Shown piece by piece: positions 52,503-60,997 of a DNA stretch of 64,000 bases. The notes beneath the pieces are model-generated. The model was not told the origin of the DNA. It worked only from the letters and a program-made list of their open reading frames with translations, and made no database searches. Source of the DNA: Psychrobacter sp. P2G3 (GTDB taxonomy: Bacteria > Pseudomonadota > Gammaproteobacteria > Pseudomonadales > Moraxellaceae). The DNA lies in NCBI RefSeq assembly GCF_001593285.1, contig NZ_CP012529.1, positions 310,001 to 374,000 of the forward strand, given 5' to 3'. The position numbers and the translations under genes are program-made. How positions within the stretch are numbered: position 1 is the stretch's first letter; every line of letters starts with the position of its first letter.

Positions 52503-54731
52503 ATGTCCATTAAGACACCAGAAAAACCTCCATCGCTCACTGCAAATCGTTGTTCCAAAAAGTCTTATCTGTTGGCACTTACTTTAACCAGTAGCTCATT
52601 ACTGACTGGATTGGTCGCTACTGGACTGACCGCCACATCCATGACAGCTCAGGCTGCTAGTTTGGGTGATTTATTTGGTAGTAACAAAAGCTCATCGAAG
52701 CCAAAATTTTTGCCAGTCGATCAAGCATTTCAGGTTGGTAGTGTCAGTAAGCCTGTCGCTACAGGGACGCAGTTGTCGATTAACTTTGATATCACTCCTG
52801 AACACTATGTCTATAAAAACCAAATAAAATTAACCTTGCCTGCTGGCGTGACTGCTGCGCCATTTACTTTTAGTCAGACGCCGTACTTAATTGATGATCC
52901 AACCTTTGGCCGTGTCCCAGTATTTGATCAAGCTAACATGGTTGCGACTACGGTATTAAGCAGTACGAGTGGCAAAAGTGTAAATAATGCAGCCGTCGTT
53001 ATTGGCTGGCAAGGCTGTGCTAAAGCAGGGCTTTGTTACCCACCCGAAAAGATTAATACTACTGTCAATATCGCTGCGACTTCGCAACAAACTGCGGCAA
53101 GTAGTGCTGGTACTTCTGCCCAAAACCTTGCCCCTGCCTCTACAACTAAAGCTTCTACAACTAAAACCTCGACAACGAACGATAATCTTACCAACAATAC
53201 TCAGTTGGCTGCGAGTACCACAACGACAGCAGAAGCGATAAATGTAGCTGGTGCCGACAGTCTTACGTCTACAGCAGAGCAAGCGGAGACAGACGACGAG
53301 GTTATTGATTATGCTTTGCTAGATGACAGTTCTTTAGATGGAGAACTTGCAGCTACCAATACGATTTCTGGCGCAGATACTAACGTCATAGGCAGTGATA
53401 CGGTCAATAACGATACGGTCAACAGCAATGATATAAATGCTAATAGCTTAGTTGATGGTGACCCATTTGGGCTAGCATCGCATCCCTGGTTGGCATTAGG
53501 TTTATTGTTTTTAGCAGGTTTAGGCTTAGCGCTAACCCCGTGCGTACTGCCCATGCTGCCTATCGTTGCCAATATTGTGGCGCGTCAAAAGAACCCCACA
53601 GTCAAAAAAGGCGTGATTTTGACCACCAGTTATGCCATTGGAGTCGCTACAGCCTATGGTATTTTGGGCGCAGTCATCGCAGTATTTGGGGAGTCATTAG
53701 GAATTATTGGCTGGCTACAAAACCCAATTATCTTGATTAGCTTTGCCATCATCTTTGTATTGCTCGCACTATATATGCTGGGCTTATTTACTATTCGTCT
53801 GCCACGAGCAATCAGTAGTAAAATGCAAAGCTTGAGTCAAGCGGGCGATAGTAAGCTTGGTAGTACGGGAGGCAGCTGGGTTGCTGGGTTTTTATCAGCA
53901 TTGGTCGTATCGCCTTGTGTGTCCGCGCCACTATTTGGCGCATTGCTGGCAGTTTCGACCATCGGTAGTCCGCTGCTTGGTTTTGTCGCCTTATTCATGC
54001 TTGGTTTTGGTCTATCAGCGCCGCTGATTTTGATTGGTGCCACCCAAGGCAAAATTATACCGAAAGCTGGCGAGTGGATGAACTGGGTCAAACAAGGCTT
54101 TGCTTTATTATTATTCGCAGTGGCGTTGCTATTAATTGAGCGCGTGTTTGTATCCCCTGTGATGCTGTTAGTATGGGCATTATGGTTCATGGTTGTGGCG
54201 ACATGGGCGTGGAGCTGGCTGGGTCGTGGCCGGATGCTTACCCAAGCACTTGGTTTAGTGACTGGTATTTGGGCAGCTTGTTTGATTATTGGCGCGGCAC
54301 TAGGTAATGATGATAGTTTACATCCGTTAGCGTCACTGAGCGCTGCACCGATGATGCTACAGTCGGCTAATGGTCAAGCGGTTGGTAATAGTAGTGCGAA
54401 TGATGAGCACGTTACGACGCTTGCGCAATTAGATGCAATTATTGCCGCAAATCCCAAGGTCATCGTTGATGTGACTGCTGATTGGTGTATCGAATGCCGA
54501 ATTATGGATAAAAATTTATTCCGTAGTCGTCCAGCACAGATGCAAGATTGGCAACTGGTCAGACTTGATATCACTGAAACCTCGGCAGACTCCAAAGCAA
54601 TCTTAGCGCGCTACAAGTTATTTGGGCCGCCAGCATTATTATATTATCAAGATAGCCAATTAGTGAATCAGCAAGTTGGTGAAATTGGACGTTCAGAGTT
54701 TGAAGAGACATTAACTATGCTCAATAAGTAA
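52503..54731 (+). CDS. dsbD: Thiol:disulfide interchange protein DsbD
   Basis: Carries reducing power from cytoplasmic thioredoxin to periplasmic DsbC, DsbG and CcmG. 742 aa in three parts: signal peptide and alpha domain with Cys172 and Cys178 (GCAKAGLCYPPEKI); a Thr/Ser/Asn-rich linker (about 195-320), unusually long; an eight-helix membrane domain with its cysteine pair in LTPCVLPMLPIV and VVSPCVSAPLFGALL; and a C-terminal thioredoxin-like domain with WCIEC (Cys662 and Cys665). E. coli DsbD is 565 aa; the extra is mostly the linker. The signal peptide region contains AASLGDLFG as in the upstream gene. A terminator follows. Confidence 0.95.
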   Translation: MSIKTPEKPPSLTANRCSKKSYLLALTLTSSSLLTGLVATGLTATSMTAQAASLGDLFGSNKSSSKPKFLPVDQAFQVGSVSKPVATGTQLSINFDITPEHYVYKNQIKLTLPAGVTAAPFTFSQTPYLIDDPTFGRVPVFDQANMVATTVLSSTSGKSVNNAAVVIGWQGCAKAGLCYPPEKINTTVNIAATSQQTAASSAGTSAQNLAPASTTKASTTKTSTTNDNLTNNTQLAASTTTTAEAINVAGADSLTSTAEQAETDDEVIDYALLDDSSLDGELAATNTISGADTNVIGSDTVNNDTVNSNDINANSLVDGDPFGLASHPWLALGLLFLAGLGLALTPCVLPMLPIVANIVARQKNPTVKKGVILTTSYAIGVATAYGILGAVIAVFGESLGIIGWLQNPIILISFAIIFVLLALYMLGLFTIRLPRAISSKMQSLSQAGDSKLGSTGGSWVAGFLSALVVSPCVSAPLFGALLAVSTIGSPLLGFVALFMLGFGLSAPLILIGATQGKIIPKAGEWMNWVKQGFALLLFAVALLLIERVFVSPVMLLVWALWFMVVATWAWSWLGRGRMLTQALGLVTGIWAACLIIGAALGNDDSLHPLASLSAAPMMLQSANGQAVGNSSANDEHVTTLAQLDAIIAANPKVIVDVTADWCIECRIMDKNLFRSRPAQMQDWQLVRLDITETSADSKAILARYKLFGPPALLYYQDSQLVNQQVGEIGRSEFEETLTMLNK

Positions 54732-54762
54732 CGCAGCACCAGTAACACTTAGCATCATATAT

Positions 54763-54804
54763 GAGTCAGCATACTGTTATTACACAGTTGCTGGCTCTTT
54801 TTTT
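54763..54804 (+). terminator. Terminator after dsbD
   Basis: Imperfect stem GAGTCAGCA-ACTGT / ACAGTTGCTGGCTC followed by seven T. Confidence 0.75.
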
Positions 54805-55164
54805 AGCTGTCAAATACCTGAATATATATTGCAGAAATGTCACATGGTACGTTACCAATACTAAGCAATGTAGGCTGGTAAATTGTAGAGGTGAGCTTGT
54901 TAATGAGTAGTGTCATGATTGAACGGTATATCATTCAGACAGCTTGATTGATAAGAATGGCTTAAATTATCAATAAGTTAGAACGATGGTTTTTTTACTT
55001 TAAAGTAGGTTTGGGAATCTAATAAAGAGCAATGTTAGCAATTTAAGATTGTACTAAGTACGGATAATTCTAGTATAATGCGCGTATCTTTATTACACTA
55101 AAGCAACAATACTAAAGTTGTACTAGCAAAACGTAGTGACTGTAATCTATATATTATGCTTGTT

Positions 55165-55209
55165 CTTTAGTTTTAGTAACTTTTGCTCTTTAGTTTCAGT
55201 AACTTTAAT
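55165..55209. repeat. 23-bp imperfect tandem duplication upstream of pldA
   Basis: CTTTAGTTTTAGTAACTTTT and CTTTAGTTTCAGTAACTTT, adjacent, about 60-105 bp before pldA. Confidence 0.6.
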
Positions 55210-55268
55210 AATTTGAGTAACTTCAGATAATCTGTCGGCGATAATGCCAATTAAGACCAAGGACACCT

Positions 55269-56738
55269 ATGTTTGTTCATACTATCTCGCAGCGTCAGGC
55301 CGTAAGCCCTATTACTGTTTACCAAGCTACCGCTTATGTAGGGTCTAAAACCCGTTTGAGTCTTGCCGTCGGTATAGCACTAACTTGCTTCACCATGCAG
55401 GTACATGCTGCAGATAGCAGTCCGGTCTATAATGAAATATTTGTAAAAGATGCAGCTGTTGAATATGAGGATAGGAATGCGTCACAAGCTATCTACAAGC
55501 AAGCCGAAAATTTAAATAAGCCTGTTAATGCATCTGTCAAAGAAAGCACTTATAAAGAAAGTGATTATAAAAATAGCGACTATGCTGCAAGGCAATCAGA
55601 GCTATTTATTGAATGTACGCAAGTACAGACTAGTGCGGCACGCTTGGCCTGCTTTGATAAGGTAGCAGAAATAGGACAAGTTCCTAGCTATACAATGACT
55701 AAACAACCGCTAGATCTGGCGAAGACTTTTAGAACGACCATAACAGGTAATCCGCAAGTAGTATTTGCAGAAGAAGAAACCGCTACCAACGGTAATAACG
55801 GAGAGCTTAATAGTCAGTCAACCTCTAACGGAAGCCTAGATACGGTCGGATTGACTAAAGGGGAAGCCCAAATCCTAGAGGAAGCAGGCGTCACTCAAAC
55901 AGATATTGAGAGATATACACCATTAAGTCTAGCCTACGATCTTGATAAAAACAGTGAGCGCGGTACGTGGACGGCAAGACCACATAATCCTAACTATGTA
56001 CTGCCTATATTTTATACCGCTGATCCTAACCTTAACCCAACGTCAAGTAATGTAGACGAACCAGGAAGAGAGTACTCTTCTAACGATATACGTAATACAG
56101 AATTGAAGTTCCAGTTATCTCTAAAAACCAAAGTGGCTGAAGATTTGTTCGATACTAGCGCTGACTTATGGTTTGGCTATACTCAGCAGTCGCATTGGCA
56201 GGTTTATAACGAAGACGATTCAAGAGCATTTCGTGCGACCGATTATCAGCCAGAGATTTTCTTAACCCAACCAGTGACAGCCAACCTACCATTCGGTGGA
56301 CGCTTGCGCATGTTAGGGGTAGGGGCTGTGCATCACTCAAATGGTCAGTCTGATCCTATATCACGCTCATGGAACCGCGCTTATCTAATAGGTGCTGCTG
56401 AATGGGGCAAGCTCTCAGTTATTCCGCGTATATGGGCGCGAGTAAATAATGAAGATGATGATAGCGATGATAATCCAGATATCACAGATTATATGGGTCA
56501 TGGTGATTTAACTTTGTTATATGACCTGCCTAATCAGCAAAGTATCAGTACTACTTTACGCTATAACACTGATACTAATAAAGGCGCTGCACAGATTGAC
56601 TACGTTTATCCATTAACGAAAAACGTCAATGGCTTTGTGCAGCTGTTCCAAGGTTATGGCGAATCAATTATTGATTATAACCATGAAAACACGTCTGTTG
56701 GTGTTGGGATAGTGCTCAACGATTGGAAAGGGTTTTAA
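55269..56738 (+). CDS. pldA: Outer-membrane phospholipase A (OMPLA)
   Basis: Outer-membrane beta-barrel lipase that removes mislocalised phospholipids. 489 aa against 289 in E. coli. A signal peptide (LSLAVGIALTCFTMQVHAA, about residues 36-54) is followed by a long N-terminal extension containing FIECTQVQTSAARLACFDKVAE, then the barrel. Active-site residues are all visible in HHSNGQSDPISRSWNR: His355, Ser357 and Asn369. ELKFQLSLKTKVAEDLF and LWFGYTQQSHWQVYN are family barrel strands. AAGGA lies before ATG 55269. The extension is of unknown role. Its end overlaps the possible early start of the ComF-type gene. Confidence 0.92.
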   Translation: MFVHTISQRQAVSPITVYQATAYVGSKTRLSLAVGIALTCFTMQVHAADSSPVYNEIFVKDAAVEYEDRNASQAIYKQAENLNKPVNASVKESTYKESDYKNSDYAARQSELFIECTQVQTSAARLACFDKVAEIGQVPSYTMTKQPLDLAKTFRTTITGNPQVVFAEEETATNGNNGELNSQSTSNGSLDTVGLTKGEAQILEEAGVTQTDIERYTPLSLAYDLDKNSERGTWTARPHNPNYVLPIFYTADPNLNPTSSNVDEPGREYSSNDIRNTELKFQLSLKTKVAEDLFDTSADLWFGYTQQSHWQVYNEDDSRAFRATDYQPEIFLTQPVTANLPFGGRLRMLGVGAVHHSNGQSDPISRSWNRAYLIGAAEWGKLSVIPRIWARVNNEDDDSDDNPDITDYMGHGDLTLLYDLPNQQSISTTLRYNTDTNKGAAQIDYVYPLTKNVNGFVQLFQGYGESIIDYNHENTSVGVGIVLNDWKGF

Positions 56739-56752
56739 TAAAAACCAATCTA

Positions 56753-57541
56753 ATGATGCAGCGCTTAGCTCCATATCAAATTGGCCTATGGCTGGCAGAG
56801 TATATCAATCTACGCTGTCAGCTATGTCATATCCATCGTAGCGCATCGCAAGTATCTAGCGTTACCGCGCCCTCACATCATAATCATATATATCAGCGAT
56901 TGAGCACAGGTCTTTTGTGCCCCCTCTGCCAAGACAATATAGCGTGGCTACCTGCAGTCTTTAATGTGGATATTGCCGCAAGCATCTCTTTGCCCGTCCA
57001 AGCAGCGACTTATTACGACTATCCAATTCGACAAGCCATTCGCGCTTTTAAACATCATGAAGACATGACCAAATTACCTCTATTGGTACATGTATTACGC
57101 CAGCTACCAAGACCAATGGGCTGTCATAGCAGTAATAGCGTAATCTTACCGATGCCTACCACACCCAGTCGCCTAGCTGAGCGCGGTTTTGATCCAGTGA
57201 CCATCCTGTCTGCCTATTTATCCAAACATTGGGATATTCCCATTTGGCGCGGTGTTCAGCGTATCGATCATACTGTCAGTCAGCAAGGTCTGACACGTGC
57301 AGAACGCCTAACCAACTTGAACGATGCTTTTTTGCTTAATGAGCTACTACCTGTCAAACGCGTATTACTATTCGATGACGTAGCGACTACCGGTGCAAGT
57401 CTACAAGCATTAGCTCGGACGCTATATGGCGAATCCTCCTTTCATGATCAAAACTCCCTTCATAACAAAATCAGTGCTCCTGCCTCTTATCCTTATCATC
57501 TATCTGCCTATGCACTTGCACATGGTAGCAATAACAAATAA
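56753..57541 (+). CDS. ComF family phosphoribosyltransferase-like protein
   Basis: 262-aa ComF/GntX-type protein linked to DNA uptake in naturally competent bacteria. The N-terminal zinc-binding cysteines are CQLCH and, after a longer than usual loop, CPLCQDNI. The C-terminal half is a PRTase fold: IRAFKHHEDM, ILPMPTTPSRLAERGFDPV, RVQ-like segment and the PRPP loop VLLFDDVATTGASLQAL. ComF is an accessory in uptake through the competence apparatus; the pilus genes downstream make competence a plausible context. The frame opens at TTG 56723 inside pldA; ATG 56753 is preferred but has no strong RBS. Confidence 0.88.
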   Translation: MMQRLAPYQIGLWLAEYINLRCQLCHIHRSASQVSSVTAPSHHNHIYQRLSTGLLCPLCQDNIAWLPAVFNVDIAASISLPVQAATYYDYPIRQAIRAFKHHEDMTKLPLLVHVLRQLPRPMGCHSSNSVILPMPTTPSRLAERGFDPVTILSAYLSKHWDIPIWRGVQRIDHTVSQQGLTRAERLTNLNDAFLLNELLPVKRVLLFDDVATTGASLQALARTLYGESSFHDQNSLHNKISAPASYPYHLSAYALAHGSNNK

Positions 57542-57831
57542 CCATTGATGTTAATGAATAATCTACGATAAATATTTTTATGTAAAATAATGATACTGTA
57601 TTGTTTCTATGTTACATTAACTTTTCTCAATTCTCATGCTTCTTATATTTTATGCCATTAAAAAATCTCTACAAGACGTATCGTCTATAGGGACACGCTG
57701 AATATTGTTTAATAAATGCAATGGAATGAATATTGCAACAAATCTCTGAAGAATCAGCAAAAGATGAGATACATTCATGCTCGTTTCTTATGCCTTGATA
57801 AATTTTTAGCTGTTATTAATAGGATATTGAT

Positions 57832-58338
57832 GTGAACGCATCTTTGTATAGCTCATCATGCCAACGACCAGCAACCAGCGCAGGGTTTACTCTGATTGAG
57901 CTAATGGTGACTATCGCTGTGCTTGCCATTATCGTCAGTATCGCTGCCCCTAACATCAGTAATCAGTTAGCCAACCAACGGGTGAAGTCGACAGCTTCAA
58001 CGATAGAAAATGCGTTAAAAGAAGCGAAAGCTGAAAGTATCATACGTCGTCAAAATATTACCGTTCTATATAACGCTAATGCCAACCCTAAGACAGTTAC
58101 TGTATTGGATGGTAGTAATCCTCTTTCTACTTATAACGTTCATAGTCAAAGTATTGTCAATCAAATCATTGTGCCTACTAGTGTCACTGCTGTTACCTTT
58201 CAACCCAACAAAGTAATGTTCGGCGGTGCCAATGTTACCTATACCATTTGTGACAGCGCTTCTACTAATGAAACTCCTAGACAGGTAAGTCTTAGTAGTA
58301 TCGCTAATATCAATACTACAAATACTGGGAGTTGTTGA
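57832..58338 (+). CDS. fimT: Minor pilin FimT (GspH family)
   Basis: 168-aa type IV minor pilin. Leader ends SAG/FTLIELMVTIAVLAIIVSIAAPN, the class III signal with Glu+5 and the hydrophobic helix. The GspH/FimT region QLANQRVKSTASTIENALKEAKAESIIRRQNI follows. In related bacteria FimT binds DNA during transformation. It begins with GTG 57832, with AGGA seven bases upstream. Its stop overlaps the pilV ATG by one base (TGATG), so the operon is translationally coupled. Confidence 0.9.
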   Translation: MNASLYSSSCQRPATSAGFTLIELMVTIAVLAIIVSIAAPNISNQLANQRVKSTASTIENALKEAKAESIIRRQNITVLYNANANPKTVTVLDGSNPLSTYNVHSQSIVNQIIVPTSVTAVTFQPNKVMFGGANVTYTICDSASTNETPRQVSLSSIANINTTNTGSC

Positions 58339-58910
58339 TGAAAACACAAGTGTCTCAGAAAGGTGTTGGATTAATCGAAGTTATGGTGGCGTTGTTGTTA
58401 TTGACAGTGGCTGTACTAGGATTCAGTGCTATGCAAATGAATGCCATAAAAGCTACTGATGAAAGCCTTATGCGTACTCGATCAATATCTACAATGAAAG
58501 CTTTATCGGAAAGTATGCGGATATTACCCAATAGCGGTCCGATTTATAGAGAGCAAGTAAACAAGGTTTATAAGGTTAGTAAAAAAGCTGATAGTGATTA
58601 TGTTATAAGCGCCTACTGCGAGGATGTTAAAGCTTATAGTGCTGCCGCACCCGATTGCAATGCAGGCAACTGTAGTATAGATGAAGCAGTCAACCACAAT
58701 GTTGGGATGATTCTCAACTCAGCTTGTGAAAAAGATATTGCGTTGAATATGGAGGTCTGTACAGATACCAGCGATATGAATGAACGTCAGTGTATCATTG
58801 CTGCGTGGAGTCAGACTAAACCAACTATGAATGACGAAAAATACTCCTGTACAGATGCCAATGGAACTTATAAACCAGGTGCCTCATGTTTTATCATGGA
58901 GGCTTATTAA
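58338..58910 (+). CDS. pilV: Type IV pilus minor pilin PilV
   Basis: 190 aa. Short leader ending QKG/VGLIEVMVALLLLTVAVLGFSAMQ, typical of PilV, and a Cys-containing globular part (YCEDV, DCNAGNC, NSACEKD) expected to form disulfides. PilV works with PilW, PilX and PilY1 in the pilus tip or priming complex. GGGAG six bases before ATG 58338. The stop overlaps the pilW start (TAATG). Confidence 0.9.
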   Translation: MKTQVSQKGVGLIEVMVALLLLTVAVLGFSAMQMNAIKATDESLMRTRSISTMKALSESMRILPNSGPIYREQVNKVYKVSKKADSDYVISAYCEDVKAYSAAAPDCNAGNCSIDEAVNHNVGMILNSACEKDIALNMEVCTDTSDMNERQCIIAAWSQTKPTMNDEKYSCTDANGTYKPGASCFIMEAY

Positions 58911-59962
58911 TGTTTATTTTACATGGCCCCTCATCTCAAAAGCCTATTAAACGGCTACTCATGACACAACAAGGTTTTACCTTGATAGAGTTGATGATCT
59001 CATTAGTTTTGGGATTATTAATATCAGCAGCAGTGATGCAAGTCTATATAGCTAACGTCAGATCAGTAACGCTGCAAGAAGCAGGTTCAAGTATTATAGA
59101 TTCCAATGTCTTTGGCATACCTGTATTAGAAGATCATGTTCGACTTGCAAATTTGGGTCTTGCAGACACTATTAATGATACCAACGAGGGAGCAGGAATA
59201 GTTTTGACTCAAACAGGTAATTTAAAGAATATAAAATTGAATGGCAATAAAGATATCCCTCTTGCATTACTGACTAATACAGGTGATGTGACAACGAACA
59301 GAGGTGCAGGTAATCAATGGTCAGCTATGACAGCGACAAACCAACCAAGCGGACAGTTGACTATACAGTTCAGAGCACCGCAGGACATGTTTGACTGCGA
59401 AGGTAATCCGGCTTTGGGTCCAAGACAGGTAAATATTAACAAAGTCAAAAAAGTTATCGGCGGTCAAATTATTATAGAGCGTTACTATTTAAATGCTCAA
59501 AACGCCTCTAAACCCAATCAGCTATCCCTATATTGCGATGCTGGCAGATATATCACTGAAGATATGGATGATTATGTAGAGCAAGGTAAAGCGGACAAGC
59601 CCTCTACAGTACTAACAGCTAAGAACCTGATAAGAGACTTTGGAGAAAAAGGTGGAGTAGTGATTCAAAATATGGACTACTTTGATGTTTTGCTAGGAAC
59701 AAACGAGGCTGACGAAATTCGTTATTACACTGTCAAGCAATACACTGAATCGGTAGACAAACCTGATGTTATCTCAGTAAAGGTGGGCGGAATCATACGT
59801 TCTAATAATATAGTTCAGACATCAGAGCTGTCTAATGAGTTTTCGGTTTTGGATAAAGACATCGAACTTAAAACTGATGCAACAGATGTAGAAAAAAAGT
59901 ACTTACGCTTCGTTTTCCAAAATGAAATTGCTTTACGAAATGCAAGACAAAAAAACTCATAA
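58910..59962 (+). CDS. pilW: Type IV pilus minor pilin PilW
   Basis: 350 aa. Leader MFILHGPSSQKPIKRLLMTQQG, then FTLIELMISLVLGLLISAAVMQVY, the class III signal typical of PilW. The large C-terminal domain carries the PilW-type features (PALGPRQVNINKVKKVIGGQI, IENM-like stretch, RYYTVKQY). GGAGG lies about eight bases before ATG 58910, inside the end of pilV. It is part of the priming complex for the pilus. Confidence 0.88.
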   Translation: MFILHGPSSQKPIKRLLMTQQGFTLIELMISLVLGLLISAAVMQVYIANVRSVTLQEAGSSIIDSNVFGIPVLEDHVRLANLGLADTINDTNEGAGIVLTQTGNLKNIKLNGNKDIPLALLTNTGDVTTNRGAGNQWSAMTATNQPSGQLTIQFRAPQDMFDCEGNPALGPRQVNINKVKKVIGGQIIIERYYLNAQNASKPNQLSLYCDAGRYITEDMDDYVEQGKADKPSTVLTAKNLIRDFGEKGGVVIQNMDYFDVLLGTNEADEIRYYTVKQYTESVDKPDVISVKVGGIIRSNNIVQTSELSNEFSVLDKDIELKTDATDVEKKYLRFVFQNEIALRNARQKNS

Positions 59963-59976
59963 CAAGGTGGAATATT

Positions 59977-60942
59977 ATGAAAAATCTCTCATCTATACCC
60001 ACCGGACAGCAAGGCGCTGCCTTGATCGTCGTGTTGTTATTTTTAGTCTTAATTATTTCAGCAGGCTCAATAGCGGTTAGAAACAGTACTACAGACTTAA
60101 AACTTGCGACGAGTGAACAAGCAGAAACTTTACTGCTTACTACAGCAGATAATACCAATAAAAGTATTGAGCAGCTTGTCAATATAGACATAACCGACAA
60201 TGAGGCAGTGATCCAAAAGAATCTTGCGCTTAGCTCAGCTGGTATGTTTGGCTATTTTATGAATATAGGTGCAGAGGAAAATCGCGGTGATCAAATTGTT
60301 TTTTGCTATCGTCCACGTGCCTCCTATTTTTTTAGAATGAATGAAGCCACTGTAATTGACCCAAGTGGCGGTAGCAAGCTGACAACAGGTGCTTCAAGCT
60401 CAGGAGGCTTCTGTCGTGTCAGTAAAGCGGAAGATTTTAGTAGTGCTCGCAACAATGTCATGACTCAAGTGGCTATTACTAGGCCTAGTAGCGGCATGGT
60501 AACGGCACAACCTTTCGAATTTGTACCGTTAGAGGTATCAATACAAACTAATAACACCAACAGTAGTTCACCTAATTTTCGTCTATTTAGTACCTCGTTT
60601 TTGCCAGGACTGACTCAAGCAAAAGAAAGCGAAATCTTGAAGTGTCTGAAAAAACCGAATCAAAACGCTGCTGACTTCGGCTACGCGGCAAAAGATGAAG
60701 ACGATAACGATATTATAAAATATTATGATGAGACATTAAACCAGTGCTTAGCACGTATCGGCGCCCCTGCAACAACACTAGTAGAAGATGTGAAGCTCGA
60801 GAATATATTGACATCCGAAAAATGCTTAGACTATGGCAAAGGTGCTGCTAGCAACGCATTCAGCACAGCTTGTCAAAAAATGTTGAGCGTGACAGCATCT
60901 GGCGCACCTAAAGCAGCCAGCGCATCAAGTTCAAAAGATTGA
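59977..60942 (+). CDS. pilX: Type IV pilus assembly protein PilX
   Basis: 321 aa. N-terminal PilX_N motif GQQGAALIVVLLFLVLIISAGSIAVRNS with the helix that inserts in the membrane and pilus. The soluble part has two late cysteine pairs (EKCLDYG, STACQKM). It lacks the classical FTLIE site, as usual for PilX, which keeps G-x-x-L/I with a conserved Glu-like position (ATSEQAE). AAGGTGGAA precedes ATG 59977, 14 bp after pilW. The Ala/Ser-rich C-terminus is variable. Longer than typical PilX (about 170-200 aa). Confidence 0.85.
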   Translation: MKNLSSIPTGQQGAALIVVLLFLVLIISAGSIAVRNSTTDLKLATSEQAETLLLTTADNTNKSIEQLVNIDITDNEAVIQKNLALSSAGMFGYFMNIGAEENRGDQIVFCYRPRASYFFRMNEATVIDPSGGSKLTTGASSSGGFCRVSKAEDFSSARNNVMTQVAITRPSSGMVTAQPFEFVPLEVSIQTNNTNSSSPNFRLFSTSFLPGLTQAKESEILKCLKKPNQNAADFGYAAKDEDDNDIIKYYDETLNQCLARIGAPATTLVEDVKLENILTSEKCLDYGKGAASNAFSTACQKMLSVTASGAPKAASASSSKD

Positions 60943-60997
60943 GTAGATTAAACATAATGCTGTCTTGTATTAATATTTACACTCCAAGGAGTACAAC

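Larger units (their letters stand above)
54732..55268. other. dsbD-pldA spacer
   Basis: 537 bp. It contains the dsbD terminator, a consensus -10 hexamer TATAAT at 55074-55079 without a well-spaced -35, and the 23-bp duplication. No gene is seen. Confidence 0.45.

Noticed and set aside
53837..54190. 117-codon minus-strand frame
   Set aside because: Antisense of the dsbD membrane domain.
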